A stretch of DNA of 64,000 nt from Streptococcus parasanguinis ATCC 15912 (GTDB lineage: Bacteria > Bacillota > Bacilli > Lactobacillales > Streptococcaceae). The notes beneath the pieces are model-generated. The model was not told the origin of the DNA and did no database searches. It saw only the letters and a program-made list of their open reading frames with translations. Location of the stretch: contig NC_015678.1 in NCBI RefSeq assembly GCF_000164675.2, forward strand, positions 1,116,001-1,180,000, given 5' to 3'. Below are positions 56,135 to 62,930 of the stretch, one piece after another. A program made the translations under genes and the position numbers. Positions within the stretch are counted from its first letter, which is position 1. Every line of letters starts with the position of its first letter.

Positions 56135-56564
56135 ACTACATGCAGAAATGGAGCGAACAGTTTCCAAAACGATTGACAATAAGTTAGTAGATTACCAAAT
56201 TTCTCTATCTGATAATTTTTACAAGAAATATCTCAGTTATTATAATTGCCCTTATACTCAGGCAGTTGTTAAATCGCATCGGAAATTTTTCCAAGATTTA
56301 TCGTATTATGCAATTTACCAAAAGCTCGACGATATTACAAAAATCAGCATACAGAATCGACTTTCCGAACTAGATACTCTAGTAGATATTTCAGATAGCA
56401 AAGAGGAGTTCAACACTTTCTTTTATAAAAAGTTTCGGTTTGAATTGCCTGATATTCCTTTTGAAGAGAAAAAGTTAGAACTTTCTGATTTTGATTTAAA
56501 ACTACAACAGGCTTTGAATTATAATCCTAAAGAAGATAAACAGTTAAGAAAGAGAAAAAGTTAG
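56127..56564 (+). CDS. Unknown protein translationally coupled to the transposase
   Basis: Protein of 145 aa, no recognised family. It is rich in charged residues and predicted helices, with tyrosine clusters (FYKKYLSYYNCPYTQAVVKSH) and a lysine/arginine-rich C-terminus (KEDKQLRKRKS) suggesting nucleic-acid contact. It begins inside the last codons of the transposase (8-nt overlap), so it is made together with it. Candidate roles are an accessory transposition protein or an antitoxin/regulator; nothing in the sequence decides. Confidence 0.7.
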   Translation: MDKLHAEMERTVSKTIDNKLVDYQISLSDNFYKKYLSYYNCPYTQAVVKSHRKFFQDLSYYAIYQKLDDITKISIQNRLSELDTLVDISDSKEEFNTFFYKKFRFELPDIPFEEKKLELSDFDLKLQQALNYNPKEDKQLRKRKS

Positions 56565-56617
56565 ACTTTTAAATATAAACGACAATAACATGAACTAGAT
56601 TTCATAGGAGGAAGACG

Positions 56618-56902
56618 ATGGATTGGTATGATTATATGATAAATGCATCCAAGCAATCACGTTTCAATTCAAGTCATTGGTTTCGTTATTTGCGAAAAGT
56701 CATTTTTGAAGACCATTCTTATTTAACAAATGAGGATGTTGAGAAATTACTAGTCTCCAAAGAATTAACTGATTTTCAAAAGGTTAGCTTAAAGTATGCC
56801 ATTCAAGAGCACACACCAACTCATGAATATGTGATTTCGTTAAATAAGCCAGCTAAATTAGCCAATGTTCAAAAAATGATGGAGAAATATAAACATGGAT
56901 AA
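56618..56902 (+). CDS. Small protein paired with the nucleotidyltransferase
   Basis: Protein of 94 aa, MDWYDYMINASKQSRFNSSHWFRYL at the start, mostly helical, family not recognised. GGAGGAAG ribosome site. It overlaps the nucleotidyltransferase gene by 8 nt and precedes it, the usual position of an antitoxin in nucleotidyltransferase toxin-antitoxin pairs. No DNA-binding motif is evident, so antitoxin function is an inference. Confidence 0.7.
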   Translation: MDWYDYMINASKQSRFNSSHWFRYLRKVIFEDHSYLTNEDVEKLLVSKELTDFQKVSLKYAIQEHTPTHEYVISLNKPAKLANVQKMMEKYKHG

Positions 56903-57452
56903 AATGAAACCTGTCTTTGAAGCCTTGAATAAGGAATTGGTTCAGGCAAATCTTACTTTGACCATTATCTGTGTTGGTGGCTATGTCTTGGAATATCATG
57001 GTTTGCGTGCAACGCAAGATGTGGATGCTTTTTACGAAGAAAGCCAAAAAATCAATGAAATTATCGCTCGTGTCGGACAAGAGTTTAATCTTAACACTCA
57101 CGAAGAGCTATGGCTCAACAATAATGTGGCAAATATGAACAAACAGCCGCCGTTAAGTTTATGTGAAACCTTGTACTCGTTTGAGAATCTAACGGTTTTA
57201 GCAACCCCGATTGAGTATGTGTTGGGAATGAAGATGGTGAGTACTAGAAAACAGGATTTAAAAGATATTGGTGCGATTATTAAATACAAGCATTTTCGTT
57301 CGCCATTCAACACCTTTGATGGTTTGAAAAAAATGGGCTTTGATAGTATTGACTTCTCAGTTCTCCTAGAAGGTTTTAGCTATGCTTATGGCATGGATTG
57401 GTTAGAGAACTTTTTCAAAGAAAATCAAGATAAACTTAGAAAATATTATTGA
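56895..57452 (+). CDS. Nucleotidyltransferase-fold protein (DUF6036-like; AbiEii-like toxin candidate)
   Basis: Protein of 185 aa with the polymerase-beta-type opening VGGYVLEYHGLRATQDVDAFY: the GG...G.R.T.D.D pattern carries the expected pair of metal-binding aspartates. Later, VLATPIEYVLGMKMVSTRKQDLKDI matches the segment found in AbiEii/DUF6036 proteins. Such proteins transfer nucleotides to tRNA or proteins and act as toxins in some phage-defence systems. It overlaps its small partner by 8 nt and ends 3 nt from the convergent, altered GNAT gene, directly at the right inverted repeat. Confidence 0.78.
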   Translation: MDKMKPVFEALNKELVQANLTLTIICVGGYVLEYHGLRATQDVDAFYEESQKINEIIARVGQEFNLNTHEELWLNNNVANMNKQPPLSLCETLYSFENLTVLATPIEYVLGMKMVSTRKQDLKDIGAIIKYKHFRSPFNTFDGLKKMGFDSIDFSVLLEGFSYAYGMDWLENFFKENQDKLRKYY

Positions 57453-57454
57453 CA

Positions 57455-58048
57455 TCACATTAAAAGACGATTTCCATTTCGGAAGTCGCCTTTTTTGTAT
57501 ATTTCGGAAGCACTCCATATTGTGGTTAGTGTAAACAGGTATATAGTTCCCTTTGAAAAATAGAGGACTAAGTCATCATTGTTTTCACAAGAACTGTAAG
57601 GGGCCAAGGGGTGATCCCTAAACCAAACCCCAGATCCATCTGGGATATAGCCCCGTTTGACATACAGTCTTTGAGCTGGGCCATAACCCGAGTGTAAACC
57701 AACCCCTAAAGTAACAATCTCTGATAGTAGCCAGACTCTTTTTTCTGCCTCCTCTAAGAGTTGATTCCCAATCCCTCGATTTCTAAATGGTTCAAAAACA
57801 TTAAAATCAGATAGTTCAGGATAGACTCCCACGAAAGGGCCGTGCTTGGCAGCAGGCAATATAGTGATATAGCCTGCCACAAATCCATCCGACTCAGCTA
57901 CTAATACGTCCCTCTCTCTATTCTCCTGCTCCTGAAAATAGCTAGTCAAGATATCCTCTCTACCCGGCCACCCTTGGTGGATAAAAGCTTGAGAGATGTG
58001 CTCAATATCTGCCTTTATCATCCTCCTGATGATTACACCTTCCTTCAT
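57455..58048 (-). CDS. GNAT acetyltransferase with 3' end replaced by the transposon
   Basis: Acetyltransferase of 197 aa; motif A is EPFRNRGIGNQLLEEAEKRV (about 86-105) and VKRGYIPDGSGVWFRD follows. Residues 1-166 are native; the last 31 residues (from GTIYLF) are read from the transposon's right inverted repeat. Joining the flanks at the 8-bp duplication restores a frame ending ...FSK-RLNREIQ and TAA (at 52371-52373), a 173-aa protein. All core GNAT elements lie before the junction, so activity may persist with a foreign tail. Substrate unknown. Confidence 0.85.
   Translation of the reverse strand: MKEGVIIRRMIKADIEHISQAFIHQGWPGREDILTSYFQEQENRERDVLVAESDGFVAGYITILPAAKHGPFVGVYPELSDFNVFEPFRNRGIGNQLLEEAEKRVWLLSEIVTLGVGLHSGYGPAQRLYVKRGYIPDGSGVWFRDHPLAPYSSCENNDDLVLYFSKGTIYLFTLTTIWSASEIYKKGDFRNGNRLLM
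57461..57551. repeat. Right terminal inverted repeat
   Basis: Partner of 52404-52495 with a few mismatches and two short gaps. The inner hairpin (AAAGACGATTTCC / GGAAGTCGCCTTT) with a T-run should terminate the nucleotidyltransferase transcript. Confidence 0.9.
57552..57559. repeat. Target-site duplication, right copy
   Basis: TTTGAAAA immediately outside the right inverted repeat, identical to 52396-52403. Confidence 0.92.
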
Positions 58049-58141
58049 AGTTCCCTCCTTGATACCTTTCTCCCCTCATTATAGCATAATCAGAGCTTGG
58101 GAAAGGTCAAAGAGCTTCACACGGACCTAACACACTATCAC

Positions 58142-58306
58142 ATTTCTATGCTCGCAAAAAAAGATCCAAAGGATCTGAAAAAGAGGTCCACTGGACCTCA
58201 ACTCGCTCTTACATTTCCACGCTCGTGAAAAAAAGACCCGTTAGGGTCTTAATTCGCTCTCTTGTTTTCTAGCTCATGAAAAAAAGACCCGTTAGGGTCT
58301 TTTTTT
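58142..58306 (-). terminator. Tandem terminator array after rpsR
   Basis: The proximal hairpin AAAAAAGACCC-GTTA-GGGTCTTTTTT (58279-58305) is followed on the minus strand by a near-copy (58228-58250), then GGTCC-ACT-GGACC and GATCC-AAA-GGATC hairpins. The units are separated by related spacers (GCTCRTGAAAAAAAGACCC; CGCTCTTACATTTCC), so the array looks like a degenerate tandem duplication of about 55-65 bp. It ends the rpsF-ssb-rpsR operon. Confidence 0.85.
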
Positions 58307-58545
58307 TAATCTTCGTTTACGAAAGGCATCAAAGCCATTACGCGAGCGCGTTTGATAGCTGTTGTTACTTTACGTTGGTTCTTCGCTGAAGTTCCAGTTA
58401 CACGACGAGGAAGGATTTTCCCACGTTCTGAAACGAAACGGCTAAGAAGCTCAGTATCTTTGTAATCGACATATTCGATTTTGTTTGCTGCGATGTAATC
58501 AACTTTTTTACGGCGTTTGAATCCGCCACGACGTTGTTGAGCCAT
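58306..58545 (-). CDS. rpsR: 30S ribosomal protein S18
   Basis: Ribosomal protein of 79 aa that pairs with S6 on the 30S platform. [14 protein letters not shown] at the start and [11 protein letters not shown]-like ([38 protein letters not shown]) core are diagnostic. Last gene of rpsF-ssb-rpsR, 41 nt after ssb. The first terminator stem begins at its stop codon. Confidence 0.98.
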   Translation of the reverse strand: MAQQRRGGFKRRKKVDYIAANKIEYVDYKDTELLSRFVSERGKILPRRVTGTSAKNQRKVTTAIKRARVMALMPFVNED

Positions 58546-58586
58546 GTTTAATTCTCCTTTATAGTTTTAATTCGTTAAACCCATTC

Positions 58587-59084
58587 TTAGAATGGAAGAT
58601 CGTCGTCTGAGATATCCATTGGATTGGCTCCAAATGGATTTTCTTCACGACCAAAGTTTGGCGCTGCATTGCTTGGTTCAGATCCACCAAAGCTTGGGGT
58701 TGCATTTCCAGCAAAACCACCGTTGCCTGATGAATAGCCACCACCTGCATGCCCTTCGCGTGCTGCACGGCTTTCCAATAGTTGGAAGCTGTCTGCTACG
58801 ACTTCAGTGACATAAACACGTTGACCTTGCTGGTTTTCGTAATTACGTGTTTGAATGCGACCGGTAATCCCAATCAAAGCACCTTTCTTAGCCCAGTTGG
58901 CTAAGTTTTCTGCTTGCTGACGCCAGATCACACAGTTGATGAAATCGGCTTCGCGCTCTCCATTTTGACTCTTGAAGTTGCGGTTGACAGCTAGGCTGAA
59001 AGTAGCAACTGCTTGATTGCTTGGAGTGTAGCGAAGTTCAGCATCACGGGTCATACGACCGACAAGTACAACATTGTTAATCAT
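58587..59084 (-). CDS. ssb: Single-stranded DNA-binding protein
   Basis: Replication/repair SSB of 165 aa: N-terminal OB fold ([62 protein letters not shown]), a glycine/asparagine-rich linker and the acidic tip DDDLPF that recruits partners such as RecG, RecQ and PriA. It sits between rpsF and rpsR in the usual operon. Confidence 0.97.
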   Translation of the reverse strand: MINNVVLVGRMTRDAELRYTPSNQAVATFSLAVNRNFKSQNGEREADFINCVIWRQQAENLANWAKKGALIGITGRIQTRNYENQQGQRVYVTEVVADSFQLLESRAAREGHAGGGYSSGNGGFAGNATPSFGGSEPSNAAPNFGREENPFGANPMDISDDDLPF

Positions 59085-59104
59085 AAGTCACCTCTGATGA
59101 TTTC

Positions 59105-59395
59105 TTACGCGTCAACTTTTACGATCATGTGACGAAGAATGTCACCGTTGATTTTTGAAAGACGGTCGAACTCGTTAAGAGCTACAGCGTCGTTCGCTTC
59201 AACGTTTACGATGTGGTAAAGTCCTTCACGGAAATCTTGGATTTCGTATGCAAGACGACGTTTTTCCCAATCTTTTGATTCAACAACAGTTGCACCGTTG
59301 TCAGTCAAGATAGAATCGAAACGTGCTACCAAAGCGTTTTTAGCTTCTTCTTCAATGTTTGGACGAATAATATAAAGAATTTCGTATTTAGCCAT
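59105..59395 (-). CDS. rpsF: 30S ribosomal protein S6
   Basis: Ribosomal protein of 96 aa, [20 protein letters not shown] at the start and [29 protein letters not shown] at the end. An in-frame ATG 15 codons upstream lies within the leader; the chosen ATG has AGGAGGA. First gene of the operon; the leader may carry S6:S18 feedback control. Confidence 0.97.
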   Translation of the reverse strand: MAKYEILYIIRPNIEEEAKNALVARFDSILTDNGATVVESKDWEKRRLAYEIQDFREGLYHIVNVEANDAVALNEFDRLSKINGDILRHMIVKVDA

Positions 59396-59499
59396 TGATA
59401 ATGTTCCTCCTTTTGGACTAATGACCCCCTGTCTTTGCAAGGGGTAAGTGAGGTTTACTCACAAGAAACTATTATACCAGACTTTTCGAACAAAGGCAA
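59396..59499 (-). promoter_or_regulatory. rpsF promoter and structured leader
   Basis: Minus strand -35 TTGCCT (59494-59499), 17-nt spacer, -10 TATAAT (59471-59476). The leader holds GTGAG-TAAAC-CTCAC and ACCCC-...-GGGGGT hairpins just before the ribosome site. A position and size like the S6:S18-binding leader known in other bacteria, but I cannot confirm the motif. Confidence 0.5.
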
Positions 59500-59621
59500 G
59501 AATTATCTTTAGGATTTAAAAAATGATTTCGGACGTTCCCTTCTAAAGGAAAAAAATGCCCTAAAAAATGACATTTTATAGTAGAAACTACTCCCCTTCT
59601 TCCTCTCCTTTCCTTAAAGAA

Positions 59622-59635
59622 AACTGATATCAGTT
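59622..59635. promoter_or_regulatory. 14-bp perfect palindrome upstream of the glycan cluster
   Basis: AACTGATATCAGTT, 60 nt upstream of the glycosyltransferase start, near a weak TATACT box. A possible operator for an unknown regulator; the rest of 59500-59694 shows nothing definite. Confidence 0.3.
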
Positions 59636-59694
59636 AGCTTTAAGCTTGAGTCTTTATACTGGCTACAACAAATCTCAAGAAACGAGGAACGATT

Positions 59695-60747
59695 ATGAAT
59701 TATCTTATCATCCCCGCCTATCAACCGGATCTGAATCTTGTCAAACTGGTTCGCTTGGTCCACGCTAAAAGCGATCTCCACATCATCGTGGTCGACGATG
59801 GGAGTGACGCTGACAAGAAAATGATTTTTGACAAATTGGAGGGTCTTGCGACAGTTCTGACTCATGAGCACAACCAAGGAAAAGGGCAAGCTCACAAGAC
59901 TGCTTATGACTACATCCTAGAAAGAGGCACCTGTGGAAGCATTGTTACAGCTGATGCAGACGGTCAGCACAAAATTTGGGATATTTTCAGGGTTGTTAAC
60001 CAATCTCAAGAGCATCCTGGAACACTTATTCTAGGAGCCCGCGCCTTCTCTGGAAAAGTTCCTTTACGTTCTGCTTTCGGGAATAAATTGACCCGCTTCT
60101 TGTTTAAGCAACAAACAGGAGTGGCAGTCAGCGATACCCAAACGGGCTTACGGGCTTTCACTACGAATCTCTTGCCTTTCATGCTTGAGGTTGAAGGACA
60201 ACGGTATGAGTACGAAATGAATGTGCTCCTCGCAGCAACCAAGTCCTTCCCCATCGTGGAAGTTCCCATCGAGACGGTCTACATCAATGACAACGAAGGC
60301 TCCCATTTCCGACCTATTCGAGATGGCCTCATGATCTACAAGGACATGTTTAAGTTTGCCCTCTCTTCCCTCAGTAGCTTTATCGTGGATTATCTGGTCT
60401 ACGCCTTCTTTCTTTTCGTGATGATGGCCGTGCCCATTAGTCTACGTATTCTCCTAGCGAATGGGATCGCTCGTGTGACGAGTTCCATCTTTAACTACTC
60501 GACCAATAAGCACCTGGTCTTTAAGAACAAAGACAGCGTCACTAAAACCGGAAGTGGCTACTTTGGCCTAGCCCTTGGTCTCTTTATTCTCGATACGCTC
60601 TTGATTCGACTCTTCTATACTGCTTTCGGGCTCAATCTCCTGATCAGTAAGATTGTCGTCGGCTTCCTCCTCTTTCTGGTCTCATGGGTGATCCAGAAAA
60701 AAGTGATCTTCAAAGAAAGGACTGCTACCCACCATGAAATTCTTTAA
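59695..60747 (+). CDS. GT2 glycosyltransferase fused to a GtrA-like membrane domain
   Basis: Two-part protein of 350 aa. Residues 1 to about 215 are a GT-A family 2 domain of the DPM1/polyprenyl-phosphate sugar transferase type (VVDDGSD, TADADGQH metal-binding motif, QRYEYEMNVLL). Residues about 220-345 have four membrane helices and the GtrA-type NYSTNKHLVFK and VSWVIQKKVIF segments. Together they suggest making and flipping a lipid-linked sugar for surface glycan. It overlaps the next gene by 14 nt. GAGGAACG ribosome site. Confidence 0.88.
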   Translation: MNYLIIPAYQPDLNLVKLVRLVHAKSDLHIIVVDDGSDADKKMIFDKLEGLATVLTHEHNQGKGQAHKTAYDYILERGTCGSIVTADADGQHKIWDIFRVVNQSQEHPGTLILGARAFSGKVPLRSAFGNKLTRFLFKQQTGVAVSDTQTGLRAFTTNLLPFMLEVEGQRYEYEMNVLLAATKSFPIVEVPIETVYINDNEGSHFRPIRDGLMIYKDMFKFALSSLSSFIVDYLVYAFFLFVMMAVPISLRILLANGIARVTSSIFNYSTNKHLVFKNKDSVTKTGSGYFGLALGLFILDTLLIRLFYTAFGLNLLISKIVVGFLLFLVSWVIQKKVIFKERTATHHEIL

Positions 60748-61636
60748 AAAATCCTACACCTATGCTGCCTGCTTTGGCCTGCTTTTGACCAGCAGTTTTA
60801 GCTACTCGATGCTCAAGACATTTGTCTTATCCGATGCCATCCAAACCGTAAAAGCTACGACTACGGACACTAAGGCAGCCAAAAAAGCAGCTGCATCGGC
60901 TACAACGACTGATACTAGCTATTCAGATGACAATATCCAGGTGAGCCTAACAGAAAAAACGATTGAAAATACCCAGGTTTACATTGCAGATATCACAGTC
61001 AGCTCATCTGACTACCTCAAAACAGCCTTTGCACAAAACACTTACGGAACCAACGTGACTGCTAAGACCTCTGTCACAGCTGCCAACAACAGTGCCATTC
61101 TAGCAGTGAATGGTGACTATTACGGGGCTAACAGTACAGGATACGTCATCCGAAATGGAGTGGTCTACCGCGATACCGTTCGGGAAGATTCAAGCAATGG
61201 GGACCTAGCCATTTACAAGGATGGATCCTTCAAAATTATCTATGAAGATGAGATCTCAGCGGATCAATTGGTCAAAGACGGGGTCGTCAATCTCCTCGCT
61301 TTCGGTCCTTCCTTAGTTGAAAATGGAGAAATTACCGTCGATACCAACTCAGAGGTCGGGCAATCTATGGCGTCAAATCCACGGACAGCGATTGGGATCA
61401 TCGATGAAAACCACTACATTATCGTCGTATCGGACGGCCGGACTTCAGAGAGTGAAGGGCTTTCTCTCTACCAATTAGCGGAAGTGATGAAGTCTTATGG
61501 CGTTAAAACAGCCTACAACCTGGATGGTGGTGGATCTTCTACACTTTACTTCAATGGCCAAGTTATTAACAAACCAACTACAAATGGTACTATCTCAGAA
61601 AGGGCGGTGAGTGACATTGTCTACATCGGTTACTAA
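60734..61636 (+). CDS. Phosphodiester glycosidase-like (NAGPA) exported protein
   Basis: Protein of 300 aa with an N-terminal signal/anchor segment (AACFGLLLTSSFSYSMLKTF), an Ala/Thr/Lys-rich linker (about 38-62) and a NAGPA domain: AVNGDYYGANSTGYVIRNG, SNPRTAIGIIDENHYIIVVSDGR and the C-terminal YNLDGGGSSTLYFNG. The family cleaves GlcNAc-1-phosphodiesters and is common next to exopolysaccharide genes. It overlaps both neighbours (14 and 26 nt), so the three act as one unit, probably modifying surface polysaccharide. Confidence 0.87.
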   Translation: MKFFKKSYTYAACFGLLLTSSFSYSMLKTFVLSDAIQTVKATTTDTKAAKKAAASATTTDTSYSDDNIQVSLTEKTIENTQVYIADITVSSSDYLKTAFAQNTYGTNVTAKTSVTAANNSAILAVNGDYYGANSTGYVIRNGVVYRDTVREDSSNGDLAIYKDGSFKIIYEDEISADQLVKDGVVNLLAFGPSLVENGEITVDTNSEVGQSMASNPRTAIGIIDENHYIIVVSDGRTSESEGLSLYQLAEVMKSYGVKTAYNLDGGGSSTLYFNGQVINKPTTNGTISERAVSDIVYIGY

Positions 61637-62027
61637 TCCTATTAAACAACGCTTGAAAAAGACCATCCTATGGTACATTCTTATCTCGGCTTTCTTCTTT
61701 GTCGGAAGTCGCATCTATGAACACTTTAGTTTTGGCGAAACCTCTGCCTTCATGCACTACCTCTTCTTGATTCCTTTGATCGGTGGTGCCCTACTAGTGC
61801 TTCTACAGTTGATAGTGAAAGGCTTCTCTCGCCTGAGTCTCAATCTTTGGAATTCAGGAGTGGCTACCCTCACAGCCGGAGCCCTCTACCGAGGGATTGT
61901 CAACCTCTCTGGTCGATCTACCACAATGGATCAGCCCTATTATTACCTTGGAGTTGCCTTTCTAGCACTGGCTCTGATCAGCCTCTTCTTTGTCCGCAGT
62001 GTCTGGGTGGAGAAGGCATCCGCTTAG
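61611..62027 (+). CDS. Four-helix membrane protein of the glycan cluster
   Basis: Protein of 138 aa with four hydrophobic segments: residues about 20-37, 50-68, 80-100 and 112-130. Family not recognised. It starts at GTG inside the end of the NAGPA gene (26-nt overlap) behind a purine-rich AGGGCGGTGA. The position as third gene of the coupled cluster suggests a role in the same surface-glycan step. Confidence 0.7.
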   Translation: MTLSTSVTNPIKQRLKKTILWYILISAFFFVGSRIYEHFSFGETSAFMHYLFLIPLIGGALLVLLQLIVKGFSRLSLNLWNSGVATLTAGALYRGIVNLSGRSTTMDQPYYYLGVAFLALALISLFFVRSVWVEKASA

Positions 62028-62150
62028 TCAGAAAACAATCTTAAAAAGAAATCAGATTTCCAGAAAGGCTCCAGCTTTTATACGAGATAGCTATTTTGCC
62101 AAGGATACTATAGAGTTTTCATTCTTTTTAAGGATGATTTCCTATAAAAT

Positions 62151-62196
62151 ACTCAAAAACGAGCAGTTCTATGTATAGAACCGCTCGTTTTTGAGT
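62151..62196. terminator. Bidirectional terminator between glycan cluster and lipoprotein
   Basis: Near-perfect palindrome ACTCAAAAACGAGC-A-GTTCTA-TGTA-TAGAAC-C-GCTCGTTTTTGAGT. A related hairpin recurs at 62867-62904. Confidence 0.93.
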
Positions 62197-62225
62197 AACA
62201 TTTTTGCAACTTATTCCTGTCGCAT

Positions 62226-62678
62226 TTACTTGACCCGTTTAAACTTTGCAAATTTGGATATAAGAGCTGCCTGTTCGTCCGTAAGATCAACATTATCCCC
62301 TTGAAAAGTTAATACATCTCCCTCAATTTTGTATCTCACTTTTTCGTCATTTTCTTTAGAGGATATCAACTTCTGCTTTTGATCTACTTTTAAATCTACT
62401 GATTTTTCTGTCTTGTTACCAAGTATACTAACAAAACCAGATATTTTTCCTTTCTCACCCTTTATTTCAAGGGTGAGTTTAATTTTAAGTTGATCAATGA
62501 ATAGTTCTGCTCCTTCTATGGAATTTCCTTGTTCTTTAAGGATACTTTTTATATCTTCTGTACTAGGTTCAAATACATAAACCCCATTATCACTGCGTGT
62601 AAAACTGGAGCAAGCTACGAGAATTACAGCAACAAAAGCTAATAATGTGGCAAATACAATACGCTTCATATGTTTCAT
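62226..62678 (-). CDS. Small hypothetical lipoprotein
   Basis: Protein of 150 aa with a lipoprotein signal (lipobox LVAC, Cys23). The mature part is lysine-rich and beta-strand-like (KLTLEIKGEKGKISGFVSI; VRYKIEGDVLTFQGDNVDLT), resembling small DUF-type streptococcal lipoproteins that bear a calycin-like barrel, but I cannot name the family. AAAGGAGA ribosome site. Single gene ending at the shared bidirectional terminator. Membrane-attached, outside the cell; function unknown. Confidence 0.82.
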   Translation of the reverse strand: MKHMKRIVFATLLAFVAVILVACSSFTRSDNGVYVFEPSTEDIKSILKEQGNSIEGAELFIDQLKIKLTLEIKGEKGKISGFVSILGNKTEKSVDLKVDQKQKLISSKENDEKVRYKIEGDVLTFQGDNVDLTDEQAALISKFAKFKRVK

Positions 62679-62866
62679 AGAGAATCTCCTTTTCTAATCA
62701 AGACAATTTTATCACAAAAATAAACCGTTTTCAACGCACTGCTTATCCTTCTTTAGAAAGGCTAAAGACTTTCTTGTTACTACCAGCATGTTCTTGTTGT
62801 TTTCCTTTTAGTTCCATCTGTGATGAGTTATCTGATATCATTTTTATCATTTCCAGCTATGAAATA

Positions 62867-62904
62867 GAAAACGAGCAGTTCCAACTATAGAATTGCTCGT
62901 TTTC
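62867..62904. terminator. Terminator of the LPXTG protein gene
   Basis: GAAAACGAGCA-GTTC-...-GAAT-TGCTCGTTTTC, a diverged copy of the hairpin at 62151-62196. The gap 62679-62866 shows no gene. Confidence 0.85.
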
Positions 62905-62930
62905 CGACATGTCAACAATTTTATTTATGT

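Larger units (their letters stand above)
52404..57551. mobile_element. IS1595-family transposon with restriction-modification and nucleotidyltransferase cargo
   Basis: Complete 5,148-bp element. Both ends begin GGGAACTATATA and form imperfect inverted repeats of about 90 bp. A perfect 8-bp duplication, TTTGAAAA, flanks it, the size IS1595-type transposases make. Inside are a Type IIG-like restriction gene (minus), a phase-variable leader, the transposase, a small overlapping unknown gene, a short gene and a nucleotidyltransferase (all plus). The interior is visibly more AT-rich than its neighbours. It sits in the 3' end of a GNAT gene. IS1595 members carrying passenger genes are known; this cargo combination I have not seen described. 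Confidence 0.92.
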
